From the NCBI RefSeq assembly GCF_020524085.2, contig NZ_CP129016.1:5001-69000 (forward strand): a stretch of 64,000 nt of DNA, written 5' to 3'. Made by a program: the position numbers and the translations under genes. This document shows, in pieces, positions 34,765-44,424 of this stretch (within the stretch, counting starts at the first letter, position 1; each line of letters opens with the position of its first letter). Under the pieces are notes generated by a model. It searched no databases, had not been told where the DNA came from, and saw only the letters and a program-made list of their open reading frames with translations. Source of the stretch: Halobacillus litoralis. Its GTDB lineage: Bacteria > Bacillota > Bacilli > Bacillales > Halobacillaceae.

Positions 34765-34804
34765 AAAAAGCCTGAGAGTATCGCCATACCCTCAGGCTTT
34801 TTCC
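34765..34804 (+). terminator. terminator shared by the Lin0512 and YteA-like genes
   Basis: Arms AAGCCTGAGAGTAT and ATACCCTCAGGCTT around CGCC, with A and T runs on both sides; it serves both convergent genes. Confidence 0.87.
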
Positions 34805-34805
34805 A

Positions 34806-35480
34806 TCAGTACGTATCTTCCGCTTCGTCCTGACTATCCATATATTTATCGTAATGTTCATTACGTTGAAAACTAACATCATCTGCACCTGTGTAACCAT
34901 TCATATCTGTAGAAACAAATGGTTCGAACTCCTCTACATAACCTACGCCATCCTCGTTGTCCATCAAAGACGAATCATCATACGTCATACTGCTCTGGTT
35001 AAAGGATGCCACTTGTTCATACGCATTCTGTTCATTGTATTCCGGATCATCATGGTTCCGCCCATAATTCGCTTCTAAATCTGATAGTACACCTTCTTCT
35101 ACGGGACGATCCATGGAAATATCCTGGTTGGAGGAAGCCGACGCAATCGTTCTTGCCGTTGGAATAGCTTCCAAACGTCCTTTAGGAATCTGCTCCCCCG
35201 TTTCCTCACAAATACCATATGTCCCTTTGTCCATTTGCTTAAGGGAATATTGGATATCGGACAATTCTTCTTTCAGATGTCCCAGCAAAGCAATATCCTT
35301 TTCTCTTTCGTACAATTCGGTCCCTGAATCCGCCGGGTGGTTATCATATTGAGACAATTCCCCTGAGGCCATGTCACTTGCAAAACCACGTTTCAACCCG
35401 TACTGGTCATTGTCCATTAAGCGCTGCTCAATTTCTCTTTTTCGCTCTTCCAGTTGTTTTTTATAATGTGTATAATCCAT
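34806..35480 (-). CDS. yteA: TraR/DksA-like YteA family protein
   Basis: 225 residues, acidic, from the ATG at 35480 (AGGAG upstream). An N-terminal coiled coil (YKKQLEERKREIEQRL) and a zinc-finger-like segment (MDKGTYGICEETGEQIPKGRLEAIPTARTI) resemble DksA/TraR, but only one Cys remains of the zinc set, so no metal is expected. The C-terminal ~100 residues are Asp/Glu/Asn rich. YteA-type proteins are linked with sporulation and general stress in Bacillus. Repeat copy B lies upstream. Confidence 0.82.
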   Translation of the reverse strand: MDYTHYKKQLEERKREIEQRLMDNDQYGLKRGFASDMASGELSQYDNHPADSGTELYEREKDIALLGHLKEELSDIQYSLKQMDKGTYGICEETGEQIPKGRLEAIPTARTIASASSNQDISMDRPVEEGVLSDLEANYGRNHDDPEYNEQNAYEQVASFNQSSMTYDDSSLMDNEDGVGYVEEFEPFVSTDMNGYTGADDVSFQRNEHYDKYMDSQDEAEDTY

Positions 35481-35554
35481 ATGCTTTTCCACTCCTGATT
35501 GAATTTCCTTTTTTAGTGTGGCTCAGGCGTGAATGACCTATGCAAGAGGAGAGA

Positions 35555-36085
35555 TATTAAACGAAATGGCAGGATTGTGGAAGACTCAGTTTCAAGGTGT
35601 TTTCTGGGTTCGTTGCCTTGTGGAGCGTCTGGGGTGGCTGGGAAGCTACTCGCTTTCCTGTGGGGGGAGTGGCAAGCTTCCTCGGGCTAAAGCCCTGCGG
35701 GATCTCGCCTATCTCCTTTCTCCCACGGGAGTCTCGCAGCTTCCCAACCACCCCTATCGATGTAAGGGAGAAACGAACCCTTGTACCAAGTTGGAGGGTC
35801 TTCCACTATCCAGCTGTTAGAGGTATAAAGCCTTCTGGATAAAGCTTTTAAGTGTTAGGGAGATGTCCCATAATTATACGAGATGACCTTTTGGTAGTGG
35901 TTTCGAGAATCTTGCATGGCAAAGGGGCGGAGGGGAATGGCGAGAAAAAGTGCATGGTGAGACCCCACAGGACGCAGTCCGAGGAGGCTCACCGCGCTCC
36001 CGCGGAAAGCGTGTCATTCCCCGCAGCCCCTATCCACTAAACAAATGTCTCGAAACTGAGTCGGCAAGGATAGGGAGCTTTTGTG
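35555..36085 (-). repeat. structured intergenic repeat, copy B (subtype 2, inverted orientation)
   Basis: About 531 bp. Read from the minus strand it has the same order as copies A, C and D: left module (36030 down to 35924), linker hairpin, right module (35754 down to 35631), and the shared terminus GAAACTGAGTCTTCCACAAT. Its module sequences match copy D, not A and C. Located between yteA and mccB. No transposase or credible ORF. Confidence 0.9.
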
Positions 36086-36088
36086 GAA

Positions 36089-36125
36089 GGAAAAAGGAGC
36101 ACTGGTGGAGTGCTCCTTTTTGGGG
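36089..36125 (-). terminator. terminator of the yrrT-luxS-mccA-mccB operon
   Basis: Arms GGAGCACT and AGTGCTCC around GGTGG, with AAAAA and TTTTT on the two sides. It stands directly after the mccB stop. Confidence 0.85.
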
Positions 36126-36126
36126 A

Positions 36127-37263
36127 TTATTTTCTTAAGGCTTGGAGAAAATCTTCTTTAAGGTCTTCAATATCTTCAAGCCCAATGGATACGCGGACGA
36201 GGCCATCGGTGATACCAAGTTCAGCTCGCCGCTCTTTTGGGATAGAAGCGTGAGTCATCATCGCAGGGACTGAGATAAGGCTTTCGACGGCTCCAAGACT
36301 TTCTGCCAACGTGAAATATTTTACATTGCGGAGAACTTGATCCGCTTTCTCTCCACTGCCGACATCAAAGCTGATCATACCACCATTACCACGCGCTTGT
36401 TTTTGATGAACGTCGCTTCCTCTATGATCGTTCAGGCCTGGGTAATAGATGTCTGTCACTTCCGGGAGATCTTGGAGAAACTCTACGAATTGTCTTGTAT
36501 TCTCCTCAATTTCTTCCATGCGAATCCCGAGTGTCTTGATTCCTCTCATAAGAAGCCATGAATCCTGTGGTCCCAAAACGCCACCCGTAGAGTTCAGCAC
36601 AAAGTGGACATCCTCTGCCAACTGCTCACTGTTCACAACGACGAGACCAGCTACGACGTCACTATGTCCACCTAAATATTTGGTTGCACTGTGCAAGACG
36701 ATATCAGCGCCAAATTCAATCGGATTCTGCCAATATGGCGTGCTGAAGGTATTATCAACGATAAACGTCAAGTCTTTTTCCTTCGCCAAAGCAGACACCT
36801 TTTCCAAATCTGTCACTTTAAGCAAAGGGTTTGTTGGGGTTTCAACGTAAATAGCTCTTGTGCGATCTGTAATCGCTGACTGGATATTCTCCAGGTCACT
36901 GGTATCAACAAAACTCGCTTCCAGTCCAAAACGGTTGATGATCTTAGATACAAGACGGTACGTTCCCCCGTACACATCATCGGTGAAAATCACATGATCT
37001 CCATGATTAAAAGTCATAAGAACAGCTGTAATGGCTGCCATACCTGATCCGAAAGCGAAACCTCTATGGCCACCTTCCAAGTCCTTGATCAATTCTTCCA
37101 ATGCAAAGCGCGTCGGGTTTCCCGTACGCGAGTATTCATACCCGCGGTGCTGACCGACTCCATCTTGTTTGTAGGTACTTACCTGATAAATGGGTACACT
37201 GACAGCTCCAGTCTTTTCATCACCCGTGATTCCCCCATGGATCAGCTGTGTTTTTTTTCTCAT
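36127..37263 (-). CDS. mccB: cystathionine gamma-lyase / homocysteine gamma-lyase (MccB)
   Basis: PLP enzyme that splits cystathionine to cysteine, 2-oxobutyrate and ammonia in reverse transsulfuration. 378 residues from the ATG at 37263, which has GAGGAG upstream. Cys/Met-metabolism PLP family marks: YEYSRTGNPTRFALEELI, FGSGMAAITAVLM, FIVDNTFSTPYWQNPIEFGAD, the PLP lysine in LHSATKYLGGHSDV, and SLGAVESLISVPAMMTH. Follows mccA by 4 nt. I name it after Bacillus subtilis MccB (YrhB); a CGS-type role is less likely with mccA next to it. Confidence 0.93.
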   Translation of the reverse strand: MRKKTQLIHGGITGDEKTGAVSVPIYQVSTYKQDGVGQHRGYEYSRTGNPTRFALEELIKDLEGGHRGFAFGSGMAAITAVLMTFNHGDHVIFTDDVYGGTYRLVSKIINRFGLEASFVDTSDLENIQSAITDRTRAIYVETPTNPLLKVTDLEKVSALAKEKDLTFIVDNTFSTPYWQNPIEFGADIVLHSATKYLGGHSDVVAGLVVVNSEQLAEDVHFVLNSTGGVLGPQDSWLLMRGIKTLGIRMEEIEENTRQFVEFLQDLPEVTDIYYPGLNDHRGSDVHQKQARGNGGMISFDVGSGEKADQVLRNVKYFTLAESLGAVESLISVPAMMTHASIPKERRAELGITDGLVRVSIGLEDIEDLKEDFLQALRK

Positions 37264-37267
37264 GTCA

Positions 37268-38185
37268 TCACTCCTCATATATGCCTTGACTTAAATATCG
37301 CTCACTACTGTCAGGAAAGACGGTTACAATTCTTGCCCCTGGCTCTGCCCTTTCAGCCTCTCTCCACGCAGCTTCAAAGGCTGCTCCCGATGAACTGGCT
37401 ACGAGCAAACCTTCATTTAAAGCGAGCTCTTTTACACGGCGGAAAGCAACCTCATCTGAAATGGTATGAATCGCATCAAAATAATCAGGATTCATGTAAA
37501 ACGGGAGAAACTCCATTCCTATTCCCTCTGTACGATGCGGGCCGGGTTCTCCTCCGTTTAATATGGAGCCTTCCGGTTCTACGATCACGGTTTTGACATT
37601 CTCCATTCGCTCTTTTAAATAACGGGAAGTTCCCATAAATGTCCCACCAGTACCTGCACCAGCGACGAAAATATCAATTTCTCCATTCATATCATCGAAG
37701 ATCTCCGGGCCAAGAGTTTCGTAATAAGCATCTGGGTTCGCTTGATTATGAAACTGCTGCGGACTGAAGGAACCGGGAATTTCCTTAGCCAATAGATTCG
37801 CTTTCTCTATGGCTCCCTTCATTCCTTTTTCGGTAGGAGTGTTTACGACTTGAGCTCCTAAAGCTCTCATCAAGGTTTGTTTTTCCTGACTGAACTTCTC
37901 CGGTGTCACAAAAATGACGGTGATTCCTTTTCCGATCGCAGCAAGTGCGAGGCCAATGCCTGTATTTCCTGCCGTGGGTTCAATAATGGTTCCCCCCGGC
38001 TTTAACAATCCACGTTCTACCGCATCCTCAATCAGTTTTAAACCCAGGCGGTCTTTGATGCTACCGCCTGGGTTCATGAATTCAAGCTTCGCGAAAATTC
38101 TAGCTTGATTCGGGATTTCGGAATGAGTGAGTTCGATCATCGGTGTCTGACCAATTAATGATTGTATATTCTTCACGTAACCCAT
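37268..38185 (-). CDS. mccA: O-acetylserine-dependent cystathionine beta-synthase (MccA), cysteine synthase family
   Basis: 305 residues, PLP fold type II. PLP lysine in NPGGSIKDRLGLKLI, PTAGNTGIGLALAA for the substrate, the phosphate loop VAGAGTGGTFMGTSRYL, and VASSSGAAFEAAW. The sequence GNTGIGLAL and location before mccB point to MccA/YrhA, which joins homocysteine and O-acetylserine (or serine), rather than CysK. ATG at 38185, in the operon yrrT-luxS-mccA-mccB. Confidence 0.92.
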   Translation of the reverse strand: MGYVKNIQSLIGQTPMIELTHSEIPNQARIFAKLEFMNPGGSIKDRLGLKLIEDAVERGLLKPGGTIIEPTAGNTGIGLALAAIGKGITVIFVTPEKFSQEKQTLMRALGAQVVNTPTEKGMKGAIEKANLLAKEIPGSFSPQQFHNQANPDAYYETLGPEIFDDMNGEIDIFVAGAGTGGTFMGTSRYLKERMENVKTVIVEPEGSILNGGEPGPHRTEGIGMEFLPFYMNPDYFDAIHTISDEVAFRRVKELALNEGLLVASSSGAAFEAAWREAERAEPGARIVTVFPDSSERYLSQGIYEE

Positions 38186-38206
38186 CGCATCCTCAACTCC
38201 CGTTAT

Positions 38207-38668
38207 TTATTGAAAAACTTCCGTCCATTCCTCACGTTTTTCAAGTAATTCTTTTGCCAGTTTCTGAGCTCCCTCTAAGCTGTGACTCGCAGCAAATCCG
38301 CACTGAACTTCGTTGCATGCAGGAACTTCATCCGCTTCGAGCACATCCTGAAGAGTCTTCTCGATCACATTTAGCACGTTATCATAGCTGTCGTCATTGA
38401 GGATGGCAATATAGAAACCTGTTTGGCAGCCCATCGGTCCAATGTCGACAATGCGGTCATGGTGATTCCGGCTGTTTTCCGCCATCAAGTGCTCAAGAGA
38501 ATGAAGGGCTGGCATTTCCATATGTTCATGGTTCGGCTGCTTGATACGAAGGTCGTATTTGTAGATCTTATCTCCCTTTTCTCCTTCTGTCACTCCTACT
38601 AGTCGTACGTACGGGGCGCTCACTTTCGTGTGGTCAAGATTAAAGCTTTCTACGTTCATTTTTGGCAT
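38207..38668 (-). CDS. luxS: S-ribosylhomocysteine lyase LuxS
   Basis: 153 residues. Converts S-ribosylhomocysteine to homocysteine and DPD, the AI-2 precursor. Metal motif [14 protein letters not shown] (HxxEH), second-shell Cys in [10 protein letters not shown] and the downstream metal Cys in [11 protein letters not shown]. In Bacillus subtilis the corresponding operon has mtnN in this place and luxS elsewhere. Here luxS stands between yrrT and mccA, so the Met-to-Cys route is carried through homocysteine in one operon. Confidence 0.96.
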   Translation of the reverse strand: MPKMNVESFNLDHTKVSAPYVRLVGVTEGEKGDKIYKYDLRIKQPNHEHMEMPALHSLEHLMAENSRNHHDRIVDIGPMGCQTGFYIAILNDDSYDNVLNVIEKTLQDVLEADEVPACNEVQCGFAASHSLEGAQKLAKELLEKREEWTEVFQ

Positions 38669-38672
38669 GTGA

Positions 38673-39314
38673 TCATTCTCCTTTTTTTGCCTGAATGAGC
38701 CAGGCGTATTTGTTCAGCTGTTCAAAAGTTACCTCGAATCCGTTAAGGACAAACATCTCTCTTAGTTCTTCTAGAAATGGGTAGTATTCTTCCTGCAAAT
38801 CCTGTGCTAAATTTAAAAATCCTTGACTCTCCGCGGTTTTGATCAACTGTTGCTTATGTTCCTTGTCTTTAAAGATCGTGTCTATAAAAACTACTTTCCC
38901 ATCATCTTCGAGACGATCACGGAAGCTCTGGATGGCTTCAACTTTCTCGCTACTCGTCAGGTGATGAAAAGCAAACGAACTGATGATGGATCGGATCGGT
39001 GTAAGAAGTTTCGGGTACTCGAGAAAGTTCCCATCATAAATAGCAGCTTCGGGACATTTCACTTTAGCAATTCTCCTCATTTCAGAGGAAGGTTCAATGC
39101 CCAGAACGACCTTATTTTGGTCGATGACCTTTCTCGTTAAATTCGCTGTACCTACTCCGAATTCCATAACCGGGGAAACGGAAAGCTTGGCTAAACGCCC
39201 CAACATTTCATCGTACCCTTCAAACACTTCACGATATTCCGGATCCTTACCTGCTACTGTATCGTCATATGAACTCGCCCATTGGTTGAATAGGTCGACG
39301 AATTCCATCCCCAT
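38673..39314 (-). CDS. yrrT: YrrT-like SAM-dependent methyltransferase
   Basis: 213 residues from the second in-frame ATG (39314), which has GAGGAGAG upstream and matches the Bacillus subtilis YrrT start. Class I SAM fold: [16 protein letters not shown] (motif I), [10 protein letters not shown], and [17 protein letters not shown]. It makes S-adenosylhomocysteine, which the downstream genes recycle. Substrate unknown. First gene of the operon, preceded by a CymR-like dyad. Confidence 0.9.
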   Translation of the reverse strand: MGMEFVDLFNQWASSYDDTVAGKDPEYREVFEGYDEMLGRLAKLSVSPVMEFGVGTANLTRKVIDQNKVVLGIEPSSEMRRIAKVKCPEAAIYDGNFLEYPKLLTPIRSIISSFAFHHLTSSEKVEAIQSFRDRLEDDGKVVFIDTIFKDKEHKQQLIKTAESQGFLNLAQDLQEEYYPFLEELREMFVLNGFEVTFEQLNKYAWLIQAKKGE

Positions 39315-39338
39315 AAAGTTCATCTCTCCTCATTATTT

Positions 39339-39367
39339 ATAATTCCAATGCGTTAACTCGGAATTAT
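39339..39367. promoter_or_regulatory. candidate CymR operator upstream of yrrT
   Basis: ATAATTCC and GGAATTAT form a perfect 8-bp dyad with 13-bp spacer. A minus-strand promoter TTGAGG-N17-TACATT lies just upstream. CymR controls the yrrT operon in Bacillus subtilis through sites with the same GGAATTA core. Confidence 0.6.
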
Positions 39368-39443
39368 GTTTATAATGTATCATATTTCAAAACTCTCCTC
39401 AATGTTATTGTTTTTTTTTGCAGTAATTTTCTAAATAAACCCA

Positions 39444-39479
39444 CAAAAAACCAGAGTCTAGAGGGGACTCTGGTTTTTG
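39444..39479 (-). terminator. terminator of the DEAD-box helicase gene
   Basis: Minus strand arms CCAGAGTC and GACTCTGG around CCCTCTA, then TTTTTTG; only a few bases after the stop. Confidence 0.85.
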
Positions 39480-39481
39480 GC

Positions 39482-40654
39482 TTATCTTCTTCGTTTTTTG
39501 TAGCGGGATGGTTTCTCTTCTTCTTTTTCTCTTTTTCCCGGAGAAAGCTTCTCCAAAGATCGTCTTTCTAACTTTTGTTTGATATGCTGTTCAATTTGTT
39601 TAAGAGCGGGCTTATCTTTAGGCGCGGCAAAAGTAATTGCCAACCCCTTACCTCCCGCTCTCCCTGTTCTGCCGATTCGGTGGATATAGCTTTCAGGGTC
39701 TTGTGGAATATCATAGTTGAACACGTGGGTGATTCCTTCCACATCCAGCCCCCTCGCCGCTACGTCCGTAGCTACAAGGTACTGTATTTTAGCATCCCGG
39801 AAACGCTGCATGACCTTTTCTCTTTTGGCTTGAGATAGGTCACCATGCAGCTCATCGGATTCATATCCTTTGGCAATCAGTGCATCATTCAGCTTCTTCG
39901 CGCGGCGCTTTGTTCTACAGAAAATGACTGCAAGGAATGGTCTGTGTTCACTCATAATTTGAATAAGAGCGTCTTGTTTTGCTCGATCGGTCGTTTCGTA
40001 TAACAGTTGTTTGATGTTAGAGACTGTCACTTTTTCCTCTTTTACTTCAATCCGCTTTGGATTATCCGTAATTTTTTTTGCTAAAGAATGGACTTGTGAT
40101 GTGATTGTTGCTGAAAACAACATCGTTTGCCTTTCTGTCCCAGACTGCCTAATTATATCCTGTACATCAGGCAGAAATCCCGCTTCCAACATTTGATCGG
40201 CTTCATCAATGACCAGTTGATGAATGTGGTTCAATTCAACAGTTTCTCGTCTTAAATGATCCAATAAACGTCCTGGTGTAGCAATAACTACATGGGCTTT
40301 TCCATTCAATTTGTTCGCTTGTTTAGCTACGTCCTGACCACCGTACACAGCTAAAACATGGGTGTCCTCATTTTTAAGCTTGTTCACTTCATGAGTAATC
40401 TGCAAAGCCAATTCCCTCGTCGGGGTGACAATCACTGCTTGAACAGCCTCCGAGGATGGATCTACTTTTTCTAAAATAGGCAAAACGAAGGCGAACGTTT
40501 TTCCAGTTCCCGTCTGAGCTTGGGCAATGATATCTTTTCCATCCATAAGGGGTGGAATTGCCTGTTCCTGTACAGGTGTCGGTGACGTAACCCCCTGCCG
40601 CTTCAGCTTTTCAGTCAACTCTCTTGATATTCCTAATTTTTCAAATGGCTTCAT
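39482..40654 (-). CDS. DEAD-box ATP-dependent RNA helicase
   Basis: 390 residues. Q motif ([14 protein letters not shown]), motif I AQTGTGKT, Ia [14 protein letters not shown] ([12 protein letters not shown]), [29 protein letters not shown], all intact. A short Lys/Arg-rich tail ([11 protein letters not shown]) may aid RNA binding. Of the Bacillus set, the length is closest to YfmL. Acts on ribosome assembly or mRNA by family knowledge. Repeat copy C lies upstream. Confidence 0.93.
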   Translation of the reverse strand: MKPFEKLGISRELTEKLKRQGVTSPTPVQEQAIPPLMDGKDIIAQAQTGTGKTFAFVLPILEKVDPSSEAVQAVIVTPTRELALQITHEVNKLKNEDTHVLAVYGGQDVAKQANKLNGKAHVVIATPGRLLDHLRRETVELNHIHQLVIDEADQMLEAGFLPDVQDIIRQSGTERQTMLFSATITSQVHSLAKKITDNPKRIEVKEEKVTVSNIKQLLYETTDRAKQDALIQIMSEHRPFLAVIFCRTKRRAKKLNDALIAKGYESDELHGDLSQAKREKVMQRFRDAKIQYLVATDVAARGLDVEGITHVFNYDIPQDPESYIHRIGRTGRAGGKGLAITFAAPKDKPALKQIEQHIKQKLERRSLEKLSPGKREKEEEKPSRYKKRRR

Positions 40655-40699
40655 ATATTTTTCACTACTTTCTTTAAAATTAAAATCCGACGTTTATTC

Positions 40700-41227
40700 C
40701 ATCTAAGATCCCTTTTCTTGAAGACACCGTTTCGAGACGATTATGTGGATATAGGGGCTCCGGGAAAAGGTTCGCTTTCCATGGGGCGGGCGCTGAGCCT
40801 CCTCAGGCTACGCCTTCCGGGGTCTCATCTGTCCCACACGTCCCATAGGAGTCTCACCGTTTCCCTCCGCCCCTTTGCCATGGAAGATTCTCGAAACCAC
40901 TTCTAAAATATCAGCTCGTATGATTAAGGGAAATGGATCATAAGGACCCCTCCACAGTACGTAAAAGCTTGATTCAAAGCGCTTTATACCTCAAACCAGT
41001 TGGATAGTGGAAGACCATCCAACTTGGTACAGGGGTTCGTTTCTCACTTACATCGAATGGGGTGGTTGGGAAGCTGCGAGACCTCGCAGTGCGTAGCACG
41101 AGGAGGCTTGCCGTCATCCCCGCAGGAAAGCGAGCGGCTTCCCAGCCACCCCTGACACTCAACCCTGCAACGAACCCCGAAGACTCTAGAAACTGAGTCT
41201 TACACAATCCTGCTAGTTAGTTGAATA
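40700..41227 (+). repeat. structured intergenic repeat, copy C (subtype 1)
   Basis: About 528 bp, same orientation as A. Left module 40754-40873, linker hairpin near 40993-41022, right module 41059-41152, end GAAACTGAGTCTTACACAAT. Nearly identical to copy A in both modules, but the right module lacks ~30 bp between CGAGAC and the AGTGCG hairpin, a deletion within one arm. The left terminus has diverged (ACACCGTTTCGAGAC). It stands between the divergent helicase and M14 peptidase genes. Confidence 0.9.
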
Positions 41228-41361
41228 AGGCCATTCCTTTATTGTACCTGAAAAAAAGTGGCTATGTTGGGATTCATGAAAATTGGTCGAGAGATGATTG
41301 TTCATCAAACGTACCATTTTCCATATAGTTATAAAAAGGACTGTAAAAAAGGGGGCCTCTT

Positions 41362-42549
41362 ATGGACGTAAAAGTAAGAAGTGGTGACACGTTATGGTAC
41401 TACTCGAACCTTTTCAACGTACCGTTAGCTTTAATTATAGATTCGAATCCACAAGCGGGACCGTCTTCCCTTCAAATTGGACAAACGATTCGCATACCAG
41501 GTTATGAAACAAGCCAATACCGGGTACAATCCGGAGATACCTTTTGGAAAATCGCCAGCGAGCGTCGAATCTCCCTGGATGCGATTGCATTATTAAACCC
41601 TTCCGTCAATCCTAGAATGCTTCAAATCGGGGAGGTTTTATCCCTTCCCGTCCAAGTGACCTATCGAGTCGTCGATGGAAACCGCCCTTATGACTTCAAT
41701 GTACTAACTACTGATTTGAATGAACTTTACGAACTATACCCTTTTGTCAGAAGAGAGACGATCGGGAATAGTGTGATGGGAAAAGAACTTGTAGAACTTC
41801 AAATCGGGCGCGGACCGAAAGTGGTGCATTGGAACGGCTCTTTCCATGCGAATGAATGGATTACGACAGCAGTCATCATGCAATTTTTGGATGACTACTT
41901 GTTGGCACTAACAAATAAAGAGACCATCCGTGGCTTAGAAATTAATCCTTTTTACAATGAAGTGACACTCTCTATTGTTCCCATGGTCGATCCTGATGGT
42001 GTTGACCTCGTTTTGAACGGACCACCTGATGGGGAGTTTGGGGAGTTGGCATTAAGTATCAATGATGGAAACACTGATTTCTCCGAGTGGAAAGCAAATA
42101 TCCGGGGAGTGGATTTGAATAATCAATACCCTGCCAAATGGGAAGTGGATGCTGCAAGGAAGCCGACATCTCCTTCACCAAGAGATTTTCCAGGCTATCA
42201 ACCGTTGACGGAGCCTGAGACGGTTGCGATGGCTGAGCTTGCGGGTGCCCGTAACTTTGAAAAGATGCTTGCTTTCCACACCCAGGGAGAAGTGATCTAT
42301 TGGGGATACGAGGGGCTTGAACCTCCTCGTTCCATGACGATCGTCAATGAGTTTGAGAGAGTGAGCGGCTACAAACCCATCCGTTTTGTAGATAGTTTTT
42401 CCGGCTATAAGGACTGGTTTATCCAGGATTTTCGACAACCAGGATTCACTGTAGAATTAGGGTTGGGGGTAAACCCTCTCCCCCTTGAACAGTTCGATGA
42501 AATCTATCAGGAAACGATGGGAATCTTTTTGGCAAGCTTGTATATGTAG
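41362..42549 (+). CDS. LysM-M14 gamma-D-glutamyl-meso-diaminopimelate peptidase
   Basis: 395 residues without a signal peptide. Two LysM domains at ~3-47 (VRSGDTLWYYSNLFNVP) and ~53-96 (VQSGDTFWKIASERRIS), then a zinc carboxypeptidase M14 domain ~105-395. Zinc His and Glu in FHANEWITT, third His in LAFHTQGEVI, Arg/Asn in RGVDLNNQYP, catalytic Glu in FTVELGLG. Like endopeptidase I of Lysinibacillus sphaericus, it cuts spore cortex or wall peptides; the absence of a signal peptide suggests a mother-cell enzyme. CATATAGT upstream resembles a sigma-E -10. Confidence 0.9.
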   Translation: MDVKVRSGDTLWYYSNLFNVPLALIIDSNPQAGPSSLQIGQTIRIPGYETSQYRVQSGDTFWKIASERRISLDAIALLNPSVNPRMLQIGEVLSLPVQVTYRVVDGNRPYDFNVLTTDLNELYELYPFVRRETIGNSVMGKELVELQIGRGPKVVHWNGSFHANEWITTAVIMQFLDDYLLALTNKETIRGLEINPFYNEVTLSIVPMVDPDGVDLVLNGPPDGEFGELALSINDGNTDFSEWKANIRGVDLNNQYPAKWEVDAARKPTSPSPRDFPGYQPLTEPETVAMAELAGARNFEKMLAFHTQGEVIYWGYEGLEPPRSMTIVNEFERVSGYKPIRFVDSFSGYKDWFIQDFRQPGFTVELGLGVNPLPLEQFDEIYQETMGIFLASLYM

Positions 42550-42561
42550 CGGAGCATTCAC

Positions 42562-42600
42562 TGAAAACCCCCTGCGGACTATCGCAGGGGGTGCTTGTTT
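42562..42600 (+). terminator. terminator of the M14 peptidase gene
   Basis: Arms CCCCCTGCG and CGCAGGGGG around GACTAT, then TGCTTGTTTTT. Confidence 0.82.
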
Positions 42601-42939
42601 TTAAAAGTCTTTTTTGTCCATATGACCATTGTGCTCTTTAATCACTTGAATCGCTCGATCGTACTCCTCTTCCTTAATTGAAAAATGAAGTACGTGGGTT
42701 AAATGCTTTTTATCAAATAGTGCGCTCTCTCGATCATGTGTAGGCGAGACGACCTCTGTAAAATTGAAGGTCCCTCCCCCTGAATTTGTTGATCCTGCTA
42801 CAGGGACAACAGGAGTCATATCCACATCCTCAGGGATGGCTTCTACTGTATCCTGATCGATCGATAAGGATTGCAACGATGCTTTTGCACTTTCTGCATC
42901 ATTTTCTGTGGAAAAGTAAGCTTGAACTGTTTTCGCCAT
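42601..42939 (-). CDS. hypothetical acidic protein, unknown family
   Basis: 112 residues, starting MAKTVQAYFSTENDAESAKASLQSL. It has a beta-alpha-beta like start and end (ends with HVLHFSIKEEEYDRAIQVIKEHNGH), as in ferredoxin-like domains, around a Gly/Ser/Thr-rich middle. I do not recognise a family; a likeness to YflT-type stress proteins is only in general shape. It lies convergently between the M14 peptidase and argH with a good ribosome site (AGAGGGATGA). Confidence 0.7.
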   Translation of the reverse strand: MAKTVQAYFSTENDAESAKASLQSLSIDQDTVEAIPEDVDMTPVVPVAGSTNSGGGTFNFTEVVSPTHDRESALFDKKHLTHVLHFSIKEEEYDRAIQVIKEHNGHMDKKDF

Positions 42940-43033
42940 GCAATCATCCCTCTCTATAAAAGGTGGTATGGATATAGTATCCTTCCCTGCACCTTTTCAA
43001 ACCTTAGATGACCCTCTCTCTTGAGGCCATACA

Positions 43034-43071
43034 CAAAAGAACATCTTTCATTACGAAAGATGTTCTTTTGC
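43034..43071 (-). terminator. terminator of argG-argH
   Basis: Minus strand arms AAAAGAACATCTTTC and GAAAGATGTTCTTTT around GTAAT; the left arm encodes the last argH residues. Confidence 0.8.
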
Positions 43072-44424
43072 CAGTTGAATTTGTTTCTGGACTTGATCGA
43101 ACCCTGTTCCACCCTCACTGTTCCGTGCAGCTACGACTTGATTGGGGTTCAACTTTTCATATATATCCGCTTCAAAGAGTGGAGAAAAGCCCTGGTATTC
43201 TTCCAAGGTCAAATCCAACAAGTATTTTTCCTGTTGAATCGAGTAAAGCACAATTTTCCCAATCACTTCATGGGCTTCTCTGAAAGGCATCCCTTTGACT
43301 GCCAGATAATCCGCTATATCTGTGGCATTCGAATAGTCTTCATTTACAGCACTCTTCATTTGATCCCCTTTCACTTGCATTGATGCAAGCATAGGTGCCA
43401 ACAGCGATAAAGCCCCTTCAAGCGTCTCAACCGTATCGAACATCCCCTCTTTGTCTTCCTGCATATCTTTGTTGTAAGCGAGGGGCAGTCCTTTCAGCAA
43501 CGTCAGCAATCCCATCAAATGACCGTAAATTCTTCCTGTCTTTCCACGAAGGAGTTCAGGTACATCAGGGTTTTTCTTCTGAGGCATGATGCTCGAACCT
43601 GTGCAAAAGGCATCATCCAATTCAACGAATTGGAACTCCTGACTTCCCCACAAAATCAGCTCTTCAGACAAACGTGAAATGTGTGTAATCATAATAGAAG
43701 AAACAGATAAAAACTCAAGAATAAAATCACGATCACTGACGGCATCCAGTGAGTTTGGATAAGGTTGATCGAACCCTAAAGCATCGGATGTCATTTGTCT
43801 GTCAATCGGATAGGGCGTCCCCGCAAGAGCCGCAGACCCAAGTGGAGACCAGTTGATTCGCTTCAAGCTGTCCTGCAGGCGTTCCTTATCTCTCTCAAAC
43901 ATCCAAAAATAAGCCATTAAGTGGTGACCAAAAGAGATGGGCTGGGCACGCTGCAAGTGGGTGTAACCTGGAAGAATGGTTTCCACATGCTGTTCCGCCT
44001 GCTCGACGAGGGAGGATTGAACGGCTTCTACTAACTCCATCAAGCCTTTCGTTTTTTCACGTAAATAAAGGTGCATATCGGTGGCCACTTGATCGTTCCT
44101 GCTTCTCCCGGTATGCAGCTTCCCTCCAACCGGTCCGATTTCATCAATTAACAGTTTTTCTATATTCATATGAATATCTTCGTGCTCCACAGAAAAAGTG
44201 ACGTCTCCTTTCTTCACTTTCTCTTTGATCGTGAGAAGCCCTTCTTTGATTTGCATCACTTCATTTGATTGGATAATGTCACAGGCACCAAGCATTTCCA
44301 CATGGGCGATACTACCTTCGATATCTTGTAGTGCCAGTTTTTGATCAAAAGTGATGGAAGAGGTGTACTCTTCCACCAATTTATTTGTAGGTTTGGTAAA
44401 ACGACCGCCCCACAATTTAGTCAT
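43051..44424 (-). CDS. argH: argininosuccinate lyase
   Basis: 457 residues. Splits argininosuccinate to arginine and fumarate. Fumarase/ASL superfamily signature [18 protein letters not shown], plus [18 protein letters not shown] and [20 protein letters not shown]. Overlaps argG by 8 nt. Last step of arginine synthesis in the T-box-controlled unit. Confidence 0.97.
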   Translation of the reverse strand: MTKLWGGRFTKPTNKLVEEYTSSITFDQKLALQDIEGSIAHVEMLGACDIIQSNEVMQIKEGLLTIKEKVKKGDVTFSVEHEDIHMNIEKLLIDEIGPVGGKLHTGRSRNDQVATDMHLYLREKTKGLMELVEAVQSSLVEQAEQHVETILPGYTHLQRAQPISFGHHLMAYFWMFERDKERLQDSLKRINWSPLGSAALAGTPYPIDRQMTSDALGFDQPYPNSLDAVSDRDFILEFLSVSSIMITHISRLSEELILWGSQEFQFVELDDAFCTGSSIMPQKKNPDVPELLRGKTGRIYGHLMGLLTLLKGLPLAYNKDMQEDKEGMFDTVETLEGALSLLAPMLASMQVKGDQMKSAVNEDYSNATDIADYLAVKGMPFREAHEVIGKIVLYSIQQEKYLLDLTLEEYQGFSPLFEADIYEKLNPNQVVAARNSEGGTGFDQVQKQIQLAKEHLS

